This document shows, piece by piece, positions 1 through 8,464 of a DNA stretch of 64,000 nucleotides. The DNA is taken from assembly GCF_020150815.1 (NCBI RefSeq), contig NZ_CP083723.1:1054001-1118000 (forward strand), written 5' to 3'. The position numbers were made by a program, and so were the translations under genes. Source of the stretch: Haloprofundus salilacus (GTDB taxonomy: Archaea > Halobacteriota > Halobacteria > Halobacteriales > Haloferacaceae). The notes under the pieces are model-generated. The model searched no databases, was not told where the DNA came from, and saw nothing but the letters and a program-made list of their open reading frames with translations. How positions within the stretch are numbered: the stretch's first letter is position 1; the number at the start of each line of letters is the position of its first letter.

Positions 1-1
1 G

Positions 2-457
2 ACGCGGCCGCTCGACTACACTCAGTATCCGAGCGACGACCCCGACACCGACGGTCTCACCAACGCCGAGGAGCGAGCGACCGGTACGCACCCGTTCGTC
101 GCCGACACTGACGGCGACGGCTACGATGACGGCGAGGAGCGAGAGCGTGGAACCGACCCGACCGTCGCGGACTCGACGCCCGAGACGGGAGGCGAGGGCG
201 AAGAGACCGGCGACGGAACTGACCGCACTGACGCAGGCGTCGTCGATACTGACGGTGACGGCCTCTCGGACGCTACAGAACGCGAGCGGGGAACCGACCC
301 GACCGACGCCGACACCGACGGCGACGGTTACGACGACGATCGGGAGGTGGCGGTCGGCACCGACCCGACGGAACCGACGGAGACGGTGTCGTTCTGGGTT
401 GCGCGCCTGTTCGCGGCGTTCGAGTCGGTCGTTTCGGGGAGTCTAGTCGCTCGGTAG
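2..457 (+). CDS. Thrombospondin type-3 repeat protein, C-terminal part
   Basis: The gene enters from the left edge, so its start is not visible; about 151 residues remain, ending at TAG 455-457. The visible part is a run of Ca-binding type-3 repeats with the pattern DxDxDGxxDxxE followed by GTDP: DTDGLTNAEE, DTDGDGYDDGEE, DTDGDGLSDATE and DTDGDGYDDDRE. Such repeats form calcium-loaded, Asp-rich wires in secreted or surface proteins. The tail after the last repeat is short and mildly hydrophobic (FWVARLFAAFESVV), which could be a weak anchor or simply the end of the protein. The family is clear but the full domain architecture, and so the function, cannot be judged from this fragment. Confidence 0.8.
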   Translation, partial: TRPLDYTQYPSDDPDTDGLTNAEERATGTHPFVADTDGDGYDDGEERERGTDPTVADSTPETGGEGEETGDGTDRTDAGVVDTDGDGLSDATERERGTDPTDADTDGDGYDDDREVAVGTDPTEPTETVSFWVARLFAAFESVVSGSLVAR

Positions 458-551
458 TTCTCGTCGCTTCGGGAGTTCTGAGTGTATGAGAACGCGCACG
501 CTCGCGTACGCGAGAGATGAAATTTGAGCGGTAGAGTGATCGAAGCCCACG

Positions 552-899
552 TCACTCGCTGGCTTCCCGTTCACCGCCGTCGAGCTGTCTGACCGCGACC
601 GTTCCGGGGGAGACGACGACCTCGCACCCGCTGAACGAGAAGACGAACTGTCCGTCTACCGACCTGTCGGTAAACAGGTCGTCGAGTGCGTCGGGGTCGA
701 CCCTCCCGTACAGTTGATCGAGTTCGAGCGGGTCGCGCCCGGTGGTCGTTGCGACGGCCCTGACGACGACTTCGCTGATAGACTCGCCGCTGGCGGAGAA
801 CGTCCAGTATGAGTCGTCGGTCGTGCGGTACGAGTCGTCGGTCATGCGGTACGTGTCCCGTTCGAGATGGTCATCTGCACAATCGGGCATATCGGACAT
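552..899 (-). CDS. HalOD1 output-domain protein
   Basis: This 115-residue acidic protein carries a halobacterial output domain 1 (HalOD1) over about residues 38-110. The diagnostic stretch is VVRAVATTTGRDPLELDQLY followed by VDPDALDDLF and a short beta-rich end (FVFSFSGCEVVV). HalOD1 is found alone or attached to haloarchaeal two-component receivers; its output is not known in detail. The N-terminal 35 residues are low complexity and contain a tandem TDDSY motif produced by a 21-bp duplication. The start at 899 is the most upstream ATG; an internal Met at residue 19 is also possible. A paralogue lies at 26688-27182. Confidence 0.8.
   Translation of the reverse strand: MSDMPDCADDHLERDTYRMTDDSYRTTDDSYWTFSASGESISEVVVRAVATTTGRDPLELDQLYGRVDPDALDDLFTDRSVDGQFVFSFSGCEVVVSPGTVAVRQLDGGEREASE
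811..852. repeat. 21-bp tandem duplication inside the HalOD1 gene
   Basis: Positions 811-831 and 832-852 are adjacent 21-bp copies differing at one base. They encode the repeated TDDSY peptide near the N-terminus of the HalOD1 protein, in frame, so the duplication preserves the reading frame. Confidence 0.85.
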
Positions 900-1193
900 T
901 CCACTCCAGACCGCCAGATATTACCATACACTACGGTCTACGGGCCCTACCTAAGGAGTTATGGTATCTCTGTTCAACGACAGTGTCAGACGAAAAACAG
1001 CAAAAGGGAATCTAGCGTACTCACCGATGACGCGCTCGGTGGGCGTTCGGTGACCGTCCGGAGTGCCGGTTCGTCGCAGCTTGGAAACCGAATTCTATCA
1101 CCGAGAGCGGGTCGAAAACGAAACTCTGAGTCGGCAACAGCGGCACCCTCGCAAGGAAAACGGGCTAAAAGAGAGACGTTGACCATACCGTGC

Positions 1194-1541
1194 ATGGCAC
1201 TACAACAGATCTCACATCTGTCCGACGAACAGCGCGACTGTATCGACAACTGCTTCGAGGCGACGCAGGTCTGCGAGTGGTGCGCCGACGAGTGCATCGA
1301 CGAAGGCGAAGGGATGGAACGCTGTATCCGTCTCTGCCGAGACGTCGCCGACGTGGCGTCGATGCACGCGCGATTCATGGCGCGCAACTCGAACTACAGT
1401 ACCCACCTCGCGGAAGTGTGCGCGGGCGCGTGCGAAGAGTGCGCCGAGGAGTGCGAGCAGCACGACCACGAGCACTGCCAGGTGTGCGCCGATGTGCTCC
1501 GCGACTGCGCGGAGTCCTGTCGGAACATGGCGTCGGCGTAA
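1194..1541 (+). CDS. Four-helix-bundle Cys-rich copper-storage-like protein (Csp/DUF326)
   Basis: A 115-residue protein with 15 cysteines, mostly in CxxxC, CxxC and CxxxxxC spacings along predicted helices (DCIDNC, VCEWCADEC, CAGACEECAEEC, CQVCADVLRDC). This pattern matches the Csp/DUF326 four-helix-bundle family, in which Cys residues lining the bundle bind many Cu(I) ions. No signal peptide is visible, so it resembles the cytosolic Csp3 type; His residues (HDHEHC) cluster near the C-terminal helix. The reading frame is open further upstream, but the ATG at 1194 gives the family's usual length and has an A-rich TATA-like stretch (ctaaaag) about 30 bp before it, implying a leaderless mRNA. 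Copper or metal buffering is an inference from the family. Confidence 0.85.
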   Translation: MALQQISHLSDEQRDCIDNCFEATQVCEWCADECIDEGEGMERCIRLCRDVADVASMHARFMARNSNYSTHLAEVCAGACEECAEECEQHDHEHCQVCADVLRDCAESCRNMASA

Positions 1542-1706
1542 CGTCGACGAACCGCTCGACGGACGGCAGTCCTCGTCTGAACGCCCGCAACTGGTGGACG
1601 AGACCTTTAGATAAACACGATTTTTTGGCCGGAAATATGGTTATTTAGATAGACATTCTTTCAAATAGACTAGTTCTCGGCGATAGTCCGTTCCTACTCG
1701 GCGAGA

Positions 1707-3209
1707 ATGGACACAACGGATAAACCGACTCTTCCCGATGGCCTACCTATGGCCGGACGGATTAGTCTCCGAGTCGTCTTTGTCGCTCTCATCGCACTCT
1801 CCGTACTCGCAGTGGGATTCGGGTACGCGTCGTCTGCGACCGAGTCCACGTTCGAAAGCAATCTCGCCGACGACGGCGTCGCCGACCCGAGCGCCCAAAT
1901 CGCGCCGGAAACGGACGGCATCACCGTCGTTGCCACCGACTCGAACTCGTGGCGCGGCGAGAGCGCCGACGGCCCGCGGGCGCGCGCTGAACTGGTCGCG
2001 TTCAACCCGAACGGGTCGACGCTGTACTACAACGACACCCACACGCGGTACTGGGACGTCGACCCCGTCAAGGGCACCGACGCGACGGTCGAGTATCTGT
2101 ACGCCGATCACCTCGACCCCGACGAGTGTCCCGACGAGTGGAACGCCTCGGAACTCGGGGTCGACCAGGAGACGCTCGACACCTACCTCGACGCGCACAG
2201 CGACGTAAACGCCTGCACGCAGAACGGTATCGAACGCGTGAACCTAACGACCGGCGAAGTCGAGCGCATCTACTCCGTCGAGACGCCCGGCAAGCATTCC
2301 TCGCGCTGGCACGACGGCGACCGCATCAACGAGACGCACTACGCCGTCGCCGACATCCTCTTCGACCGGATGTTCGTCGTGAACACCGAGACCGAGGAGA
2401 TCACGTGGACGTGGAACGCCAGCGAGGAGTTCGAAACGGGCGAGACCGGCGGTCCGTACGCGGAGGACTGGACGCACCTGAACGACGTCGAGGTGCTCGA
2501 CGACGGCCGGTTCATGCTGAGTCCGCGCAACCTCGACCGTGTCATCTTCGTCGAACCCGGCGAGGGCGTCCAGGAGGACTGGACGCTCGGCGAGGAGGAC
2601 AACTACGACATCCTCAACGAGCAGCACAACCCCGACTACATCTCCGAGGAGAACGGCGGTCCCGCCGTCATCATCGGTGACTCCGAGAACAACCGCGTCA
2701 TCGAGTACCAGCGCGAGGACGGCGAGTGGACCGAGACGTGGAAGTGGCGGGACGCCCGGATGCAGTGGCCCCGCGACGCCGACCGACTGCCGAACGGCCA
2801 CACGCTCATCTCCGACTCCAACGGCAACCGCGTCTTCGAGGTGGACGAGACGGGCGAAATCGTCTGGAGCGTCAACATCGCGTTCCCCTACGAGTCCGAA
2901 CGTCTCGGCACGGGTGACGAGTCCGCTGGAGGACAGAGCGCGCAGTCCGCGGATATCGGTTCCCGCGACGCCTCGATAGACGAGCAATTCTGGATCGGCG
3001 TCAAGAACGTGATACCCGGGAAGTACCTCAACGGCCTGATGTACATCACGCCCCCGTGGATGGGAATCCCCGAACTGTTCGCCATCTTCGTCGGTCTCGT
3101 CGGTGTCGTCGGCCTCGTCGTCGTCGAAGCCGCGGGATTCATCTCGCGACGGCGCGGCGGGTCGACGACGGACGGCGACAACGTGACGACGGCTCGTGAC
3201 GACGACTGA
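1707..3209 (+). CDS. Membrane-anchored arylsulfotransferase (ASST)-like protein
   Basis: 500 residues. An N-terminal hydrophobic segment (about residues 18-37, LRVVFVALIALSVLAVGF) and a C-terminal one (about 456-475) flank a large extracytoplasmic domain. That domain has repeated short blades (WTHLNDVEVLDDGRFMLS, NNRVIEYQ, ADRLPNGHTLISDSNGNRVF, GEIVWS) typical of the PF05935 arylsulfotransferase/beta-propeller family, which moves sulfate between aromatic esters. The blade motif with HxND and the DADRLPNGHTLI block are the strongest signatures. The actual donor and acceptor are unknown. ATG 1707 is used; ATG 1749 (residue 15) sits just before the hydrophobic segment and is a possible start. 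It converges with the FemAB-like/phosphodiesterase pair, suggesting a surface-glycan or lipid context. Confidence 0.75.
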   Translation: MDTTDKPTLPDGLPMAGRISLRVVFVALIALSVLAVGFGYASSATESTFESNLADDGVADPSAQIAPETDGITVVATDSNSWRGESADGPRARAELVAFNPNGSTLYYNDTHTRYWDVDPVKGTDATVEYLYADHLDPDECPDEWNASELGVDQETLDTYLDAHSDVNACTQNGIERVNLTTGEVERIYSVETPGKHSSRWHDGDRINETHYAVADILFDRMFVVNTETEEITWTWNASEEFETGETGGPYAEDWTHLNDVEVLDDGRFMLSPRNLDRVIFVEPGEGVQEDWTLGEEDNYDILNEQHNPDYISEENGGPAVIIGDSENNRVIEYQREDGEWTETWKWRDARMQWPRDADRLPNGHTLISDSNGNRVFEVDETGEIVWSVNIAFPYESERLGTGDESAGGQSAQSADIGSRDASIDEQFWIGVKNVIPGKYLNGLMYITPPWMGIPELFAIFVGLVGVVGLVVVEAAGFISRRRGGSTTDGDNVTTARDDD

Positions 3210-3284
3210 CGAACGCTGTCGGATCGCCGACTTCGTCGGGTTCGTCGGGTCCGCCACTGCGCGAACGTCGCCGAGGAACCCGAG

Positions 3285-4328
3285 CTACCGGATGAACCGT
3301 CTGTAGAACTTCGCAGCCACTTTCAGACCCGCATTCCGCCGCCCGAGACTGTGGTACTGGACCACCTCGGGAGCGAACTTCGCCTTGTAGTCGCAGAGAC
3401 GGGGGTTGTTCGCCCCGACGAGGTTGTACGTCGTCTCCCCCCGTTCCATCGCGTCCCGCATGATCTGCCAGTCGAGCAGGTCGTTGACCGGGAGGTCGTG
3501 GTCGGTCTTCGCGCCGCCCTGCCAGCGGTAGACGGTGTCGTCGTGTGCGAGCGTCACCATGCCGCCGACGAATTCGTCGTCCGCGCGGAGCACGTACGGC
3601 CGGACGGAACCGTCGGGCAGCCGACGGTAGAGATCGGTGACGAACTCCGGGGTGACCGTGTACGACTCGCCCTGCTCTTCGTGACGGAGGCGGACCTGTT
3701 CGATGATGCGTTCGATAGCGGCCGCTCCCTCCACGTCGATGTCGTAGTCAGCGTCGGTGCGGACGTTTTGGCGGGCGTCGCTGCTGAAGGAGTCAAGTAG
3801 CTCCTCCTCTCCGGGCGAGAGGTCGACGTGGTAGGTGTACCGCGGCGTCACGTCGAACTCGTTCCACTCGAACGGCCGCGGGTCGTCGTAGCCGCAGGCG
3901 GTCCGAAAGTGAGTGTAACTCGGGTCGAGGACCGTGTCGATCCACTCGACCGCTGCCTCAACGACTCGTCGATGGCGTTTCTCGGCCCGTCGTTGTTTGA
4001 GATGCTCGAAGTTGAGCAGCGCCGGGCCGAGATACGACACCCAGAGGTCCGGCGGCGGCGAGAAAACCCCCTGAATACCGGCTTTCGAGAGCGAGAACAG
4101 CGGGAACAGACAGATCGGTTCCTGTCCTTTGTAGCCGACGAGCGGCGTGAGTTCCGCGCCCGCGTGGTCGGCTTGCACCTCCAGCGCTTCGAGTCGGTGG
4201 TAGACGGTTCCATGCGGGGACTGCGAGACGAGGTCGTTCCAGCGTTTGAGTTCGTCGTCGGTCGCCGGAGCGATACTGACGCCGTGTTTTTCTATCGAGT
4301 CGGTGGGTGGGGTGGTCGATTGTGCCAT
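3285..4328 (-). CDS. FemAB/GNAT-superfamily acyl- or aminoacyltransferase
   Basis: 347 residues. The fold signature is that of the GNAT-like BioF2/FemAB group (PF13480): an N-terminal half with WNDLVSQSPHGTVYHRLEALE and a C-terminal half with FVGGMVTLAHDDTVYRWQGG, NDLLDWQIMRDAMERG and YNLVGANNP...KAKFAPEVVQYH. Members transfer amino acids or acyl groups to cell-wall or exopolysaccharide precursors, or to proteins. The frame stays open into the upstream gene, but ATG 4328 lies 2 nt after the upstream stop (4331-4333), so this is the second gene of a tight leftward operon with the phosphodiesterase. The substrate is unknown; a role in glycan or lipid modification is inferred from the neighbour. 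Confidence 0.7.
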   Translation of the reverse strand: MAQSTTPPTDSIEKHGVSIAPATDDELKRWNDLVSQSPHGTVYHRLEALEVQADHAGAELTPLVGYKGQEPICLFPLFSLSKAGIQGVFSPPPDLWVSYLGPALLNFEHLKQRRAEKRHRRVVEAAVEWIDTVLDPSYTHFRTACGYDDPRPFEWNEFDVTPRYTYHVDLSPGEEELLDSFSSDARQNVRTDADYDIDVEGAAAIERIIEQVRLRHEEQGESYTVTPEFVTDLYRRLPDGSVRPYVLRADDEFVGGMVTLAHDDTVYRWQGGAKTDHDLPVNDLLDWQIMRDAMERGETTYNLVGANNPRLCDYKAKFAPEVVQYHSLGRRNAGLKVAAKFYRRFIR

Positions 4329-4330
4329 CG

Positions 4331-5983
4331 TTATCGTTCGAGATAGCCGAGGTCGGAGAGTCGTGTTTCGACGACGCGGTCGGCCGTCGCTCGGTGCGTC
4401 TCTGCGTCGTACGACGGATACGTGCGCGGACCGACCGCCGTCACGGGGGCAAGCGGTTCGCCGTCCATCCGCTCGTCGTAGGGGACGCCCAGCGTCGACA
4501 GCACCGTCGGGGCGACGTCGAACAGCGAGGCACCGTCGAGGGGCGCGGCGGTATCGACGTCGCCGCCGGCGAGCGCGACGACGCCTTCGAATTTGTGGTT
4601 CCACGACTCCTGCGGGTCGGGGTCGAACACGTCGCCGCGGAGTCGGGCGGTGAGAAAGTAGTTGTAGTCCGCCGGAACGGCGACCACGTCGGGGGCGTCT
4701 TCGACGTACGGTCCCTCGAAGAACGCCTCCCGACGGGCGACGCGCTCGAAGACTGGGTCGCCCTCGTCCGTCGTAGTCGCTCGCAGACAGTCGACGAGCG
4801 CCGACCGGACCGCCTCGTACTCGCTTTCGGGGACGACGCCGCTCGGTTCGCGACCGGCGAGGTTGACGCGGACGCCGAGTTCGATGCGCGAGCGCAGATA
4901 CGCCGACGACGCTGGGAAGTCGACCTGTTCGCTCGCGGCCTCAACCGCCGAGGATGGGACGTGTCTGAGGACGAACGACGCCAGACCCAGACGCGAGAGC
5001 ACGCGGCCGAGTCGCTGACTCGTCAGGCCGACCCGCGCGAGCGTCGAAAGAAGCGCCGTTGTCGCGTCGCTGCCGACAGTTCCGTCACCGATTCCGTCGT
5101 CGCCGTCGGTACCCGGCCGAAGTCGCTCGGTCGCGATGCGGTTCCACGACGGCATTCCCTCGCCCCCGCGCCGAGTTTCGAGGAAGCCGTGGGCCGCCAA
5201 CTGCTCGTTGACCCGCACCTCGCCGCCGCGGTACTCGCCGATGCCGTGGTCGCTGACGACGACGACCGTGTCGGGGTCGCAAGCGTCCAGTATTCCGGCG
5301 AGTTCTCGGTCGACGGCCTCGTAGACGGCGCGCACCGCCTCGTCGTCCCCAGGGCACTCGTGGAAGACCGTGTCCGTCTGCTGGAACTGGACGAAACCGA
5401 ACTCGGGGGCGAACCGGTCGGCGAGGTAGCGGAACGCCTCGCCGCGCATCCGCACCAGCTCGCGGTAGGTTTCGATTCGCGACTCGGTCGTCTCGCCGGC
5501 GTCGGGGGGCGCGTACACCCGATACTCGCCGAGTTCGTCGCGGAGGTCGTCCATCAGTCCCGCCGGGTGGCAGTCGGGGGCTTCGGGGGCGATGTAGCCG
5601 GGGACGACCGCACCGTCTATCTCCGGCGGCGGATGGGTGACCGGCGCGTTGACGACGACGCTCGTCAGGCCCGCCTCGTCGAGATACTCCCACAGCGTCC
5701 GCGCTTTCACGTCGGAGGCGTTGACGACGTCCCAGTCGTACCCCTCGAATCGGAGAAACCCGAACACGCCGTGTTTTCCAGGGTTGACGCCGGTGTACAC
5801 TGACGGCCACGCGCTCGGCGTCCACGGCGGGACCTGTGACGCCAGCGGTCCGGCCGTTCCCTCCTCGAACACCGACCGGAGCGCCGGGAGCGCGCCGTCC
5901 TCGAACAACGGGTCGAGAACCGGCAGGCAGGCGGCGTCGAGGCCGATCAGAAGCGTTCGTACAGTGTTTGATTCGCGCACCAT
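4331..5983 (-). CDS. Alkaline-phosphatase-superfamily phosphodiesterase / nucleotide pyrophosphatase
   Basis: 550 residues with the hallmarks of the type I phosphodiesterase/AP superfamily: first metal Asp in LLIGLDAACLPVLDPL, the nucleophile Thr/Ser region PPWTPSAWPSVYTGVNPGKHG (about residues 52-72), the metal-binding Asp-His pair in VVVVSDHGIG, and a late His in NHKFEGVVAL. There is no obvious signal peptide, so it is probably cytoplasmic or membrane-associated. Haloarchaeal members often lie in glycan or exopolysaccharide clusters. It leads the operon with the FemAB-like gene. Start ATG 5983 directly precedes the first beta-strand of the fold, as expected. The family is secure and the substrate unknown. 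Confidence 0.8.
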   Translation of the reverse strand: MVRESNTVRTLLIGLDAACLPVLDPLFEDGALPALRSVFEEGTAGPLASQVPPWTPSAWPSVYTGVNPGKHGVFGFLRFEGYDWDVVNASDVKARTLWEYLDEAGLTSVVVNAPVTHPPPEIDGAVVPGYIAPEAPDCHPAGLMDDLRDELGEYRVYAPPDAGETTESRIETYRELVRMRGEAFRYLADRFAPEFGFVQFQQTDTVFHECPGDDEAVRAVYEAVDRELAGILDACDPDTVVVVSDHGIGEYRGGEVRVNEQLAAHGFLETRRGGEGMPSWNRIATERLRPGTDGDDGIGDGTVGSDATTALLSTLARVGLTSQRLGRVLSRLGLASFVLRHVPSSAVEAASEQVDFPASSAYLRSRIELGVRVNLAGREPSGVVPESEYEAVRSALVDCLRATTTDEGDPVFERVARREAFFEGPYVEDAPDVVAVPADYNYFLTARLRGDVFDPDPQESWNHKFEGVVALAGGDVDTAAPLDGASLFDVAPTVLSTLGVPYDERMDGEPLAPVTAVGPRTYPSYDAETHRATADRVVETRLSDLGYLER

Positions 5984-6367
5984 CCTCGGTAGTTTAGAGG
6001 GGAAATGCGTCCTTTGTTATGAACCAGCTTGAATATCGTTTTCGTTCGGAAAATACCGTTTTTTGGATAAAAATGGGCTTTCTACCCGTTTTATCGCTGA
6101 ATAGATCCTGTTTTAGAATGTGTTCTACAGCTCACAGTCTGTTATCGGTGAGCGAGCGGACGACGGTGAACCTGCCGAACGGCCGCGGGCGACGTCGTCC
6201 GCCGACGACGTGCTGTGAATGTTCGTTCGGCGTTTTCGTAACGCGACGTTTCGGCGTCGGTCGTCGGCTAACGACTGCTTAGACGGGGCGTTTCTCCGGT
6301 CAATGGCGGTTCTCACGACAGTCGCCGACGGAGGACTGATTTGACAGCGATACAGTCGCTTCGGGGG
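5984..6367. other. Intergenic region between CARF-like gene end and phosphodiesterase start
   Basis: 384 bp with no convincing gene. The part from about 6030 to 6125 is clearly more AT-rich than the surroundings. Read leftward it contains a small GGG/CCC hairpin followed by a T-tract (aaaaa at 6069-6073 on the plus strand), which could terminate the leftward CARF-like gene. The promoter of the leftward phosphodiesterase must also lie here, but no clear TATA box was identified. Confidence 0.5.
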
Positions 6368-7132
6368 TCAGCTGAACTGGAATTTGTGCTCGAAGGCTCG
6401 GTAGACGCTCTCGCCCGTGTCGGTGAGCGAGACGAGCGTTCGCCGTCCTGCCCGGCGGAGGTCGAGGTATCCCTTCGACTCCAGAGGGTCGACGACGTGC
6501 GCGTCGAGGCGGCGATACTTCGACTGCCGGTTCTCCGTCGGCGCGTCGGTCATGAACGTCAGTTCCTCGCGCTCGGCGAACTCGATGAGGTCGCGTTTGT
6601 GGACGGTGTAGCCCTGGTCGGTCTGGTCGCGGACGTACCCCATGACCGCGATCTGTTCGCTCGTCGGCGACTCGATGGGGTAGTCGGGGAGTTGGCCAAT
6701 GTCGACGACGCCGCTGGTCAGCGGTGCTTCGCGGATGTCGTGGCCGTACGTCTCAGGTTCGACATTGAACGCGGTGGCGTGCGTCGTCATGCAGGCGATG
6801 GCCGCGCCGACAGCCGCGACGTTCGTGCCGCTCGAGATATTGACGAACACCTCGTCGTCGGAGTGCTCGGCCGCGATAGTCGTCGTCACGCCCATCACAT
6901 CGCACACGTCGTGGAGGCTCACTTCGCGTTCCTCGATGTCGACGCCGGCGTCTTCGAGGTCGTCGCGCAGCGTCTCGTGATACGTCACGGTCGAGTAGTC
7001 GTCGGCGTTGACGAGGAGGTAGAGGCGGTCGGCGTTGAGTTGCGTTGCGGGGACGAATACGCGGTCGCGTTCGTAGCCGAGCGGTGCGATCTGCACCCGG
7101 CGCATCGACCGAATGTCGCGGATGCCGTCCAT
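6368..7132 (-). CDS. CARF-like / HFX_2341-family (DUF6293) HTH regulator
   Basis: 254 residues. The N-terminal half (about 10-150) is a Rossmann-like sensor with RRVQIAPLGYERDRV at the first strand, LYLLVNADD, YHETLRDDLEDAGVDIEE, and the ligand-loop motif VFVNISSGTNVAAVGAAIACM, resembling the NxSTGT loop of CARF domains. The C-terminal half is a winged helix (SEQIAVMGYVRDQ, SKYRRLDAHVVDPLESKGYL, LVSLTDTG). This is the HFX_2341/DUF6293 layout: a nucleotide-sensing-like domain fused to a DNA-binding domain. The start at 7132 (MDGIRDIRS) is chosen; 7105 (MRRVQ) also fits. The frame runs open to 7405 but that segment is low complexity and contains tandem repeats. No CRISPR or cas genes are near. 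Confidence 0.75.
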   Translation of the reverse strand: MDGIRDIRSMRRVQIAPLGYERDRVFVPATQLNADRLYLLVNADDYSTVTYHETLRDDLEDAGVDIEEREVSLHDVCDVMGVTTTIAAEHSDDEVFVNISSGTNVAAVGAAIACMTTHATAFNVEPETYGHDIREAPLTSGVVDIGQLPDYPIESPTSEQIAVMGYVRDQTDQGYTVHKRDLIEFAEREELTFMTDAPTENRQSKYRRLDAHVVDPLESKGYLDLRRAGRRTLVSLTDTGESVYRAFEHKFQFS

Positions 7133-7834
7133 GTGCGGAGTGTCGTCAACGAGGTAATCAATCTTCGGAAGCAGCGGCGGACGTGGCGACCGAAACAGAA
7201 CGGCCACCGGCGAGAGAAAGGAAGCCGACGAGGGGAAGACCGAATGTCGACGAGTGGAGGACCGAACGTTGACGGATGGAGGGCCGGGTGTCGACGGAAA
7301 CGACCCGGGAGAGGTCGCGTCAGCGGGGACCGAGGACGCCGGGCTTCGAGCACGGGCGACTTCCGAGGGGGACGGACCGACGACGGAGGCGTCGCGTTCC
7401 GGCATGTGCCCGAAACGCTGCGACCGCGCAGCGCGGAGGGGCGTCGGCGGGGACGAACACGGCGGGCAACGGCGACCGCATCAGAGGCGGGTACGGCCGC
7501 GCCATCCGTCGACCGCGTCTGTCGGACACATGCATATTCACTGTCTCGTGAGAGAACATTCAGTATTGACACGCGACGGTCGTGACCGTCGTGACTATTG
7601 TGTCGGCTGCGTCAGGTGCATCGACCCCGCAGGTCACGTCAGTCGACCGTATCGGTGGCGTCAGTCCCGTCGCGCACCAAGTGCGTCACCCCACTTGCAT
7701 CGACGGCGACTGTTGCAAGCGGGATCGCAGCGCATCGACGAGTCAGCCCGTTACGGCGGTACGCGTTCCGTCCCGGAGGAGACGGTCGGTCGCGCTGGCG
7801 AAAGGAAACGAAAGCGAAAGCGACGGGCGGCGAT
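7133..7834. other. Long gene-free stretch upstream of the CARF-like regulator
   Basis: About 700 bp between the TspO gene end and the regulator start, both leftward. Several open frames exist on both strands but all have biased, Arg/Pro/Ser-rich translations without recognisable motifs. It contains a three-copy 22-bp tandem repeat (7238-7303). The only AT-rich patch, around 7528-7570, could hold a promoter, which would give the regulator an unusually long leader. A degraded gene is possible but cannot be shown. Confidence 0.5.
7238..7303. repeat. 22-bp imperfect tandem repeat, three copies
   Basis: Units at 7238-7259, 7260-7281 and 7282-7303 share the core gaccgaa(t/c)gt(c/t)gacg and drift with distance. 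They lie 106-171 bp upstream of the CARF-like regulator start. Confidence 0.75.
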
Positions 7835-8356
7835 TCAATCGTCGGAGCGGTTCAGCCGCCAGAGTCGAGCGTTCAGCAGCGCCGCGAAACTCACCCAGAG
7901 GAAGTACGGGACGAACAACAGCGCCGCGCGCCTGTTGACGCGAGCGAACGCGACGAGGGTTGTCAGCACCGACAGCCAGAGACCCGTGACGACGGCCAGG
8001 CCGCCGAAAATCGACCGCCGTCCGAAGAAGACCAGCGTCCACGAGGCGTTGAGAAACAGTTGGCCGACGAACGCCCACAGCGCCTGTCGGCCGCGGACCG
8101 ACCGGGCGTTGTCGCGGAACACCAGATACAGTGCGACGCCCATCGTGACGTACAGAAACGTCCAGACGGGGGCGAACGCCCATCCCGGCGGCGTCGACGC
8201 GGGACGTTCGAGCGTGGTGTACCAGTCGGAAATCTCGTCGCAAGTCAGTACCCCGGGGACGATACCAGCGAGTTCGCAGAGCGCGATGCACGCCGCGAGA
8301 CCCTTTCGGTCGTCCGCGGAGAGGTCGAACGCGGACGCGACCGTATCGAACACCAT
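7835..8356 (-). CDS. tspO: TspO/MBR family membrane protein
   Basis: 173 residues with five hydrophobic segments, the length and topology of TspO/MBR tryptophan-rich sensory proteins. The diagnostic motif is WYTTLERPASTPPGWAFAPV followed by WTFLYVTMGVALYLV, then ALWAFVGQLFLNASWTLVFF and a last segment with FVPYFLWVSFAALLNARLWRLN. Family members bind porphyrins and related ligands and affect stress and pigment responses in prokaryotes. ATG 8356 is preferred because it begins just before the first amphipathic helix; an ATG at 8404 adds 16 residues. No coupled neighbour. Confidence 0.9.
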   Translation of the reverse strand: MVFDTVASAFDLSADDRKGLAACIALCELAGIVPGVLTCDEISDWYTTLERPASTPPGWAFAPVWTFLYVTMGVALYLVFRDNARSVRGRQALWAFVGQLFLNASWTLVFFGRRSIFGGLAVVTGLWLSVLTTLVAFARVNRRAALLFVPYFLWVSFAALLNARLWRLNRSDD

Positions 8357-8464
8357 GGGCGTCGATACACTCCCGGGGACCAAACTGGTTCCGGCGACTG
8401 GCACTGTTTGATATGCGGGACAACCGTCGGACAGCGGTGACGAACTACAGAGAGGAAGCGAGCG

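Noticed and set aside
867-1193. N-terminal extension of the Csp-like protein in the same frame
   Set aside because: Open by chance; the extension is Arg/Ser-rich and makes the protein far longer than the family. ATG 1194 fits the promoter spacing and length.
4307-5803. 498-codon open frame antisense to the phosphodiesterase
   Set aside because: High-GC shadow of a well-supported gene on the other strand; no motifs, strongly Arg-biased translation.
6341-8440. Long rightward frames across the CARF-like and TspO genes
   Set aside because: Shadows of leftward genes with recognised motifs; translations rich in Arg and Ser without domains.
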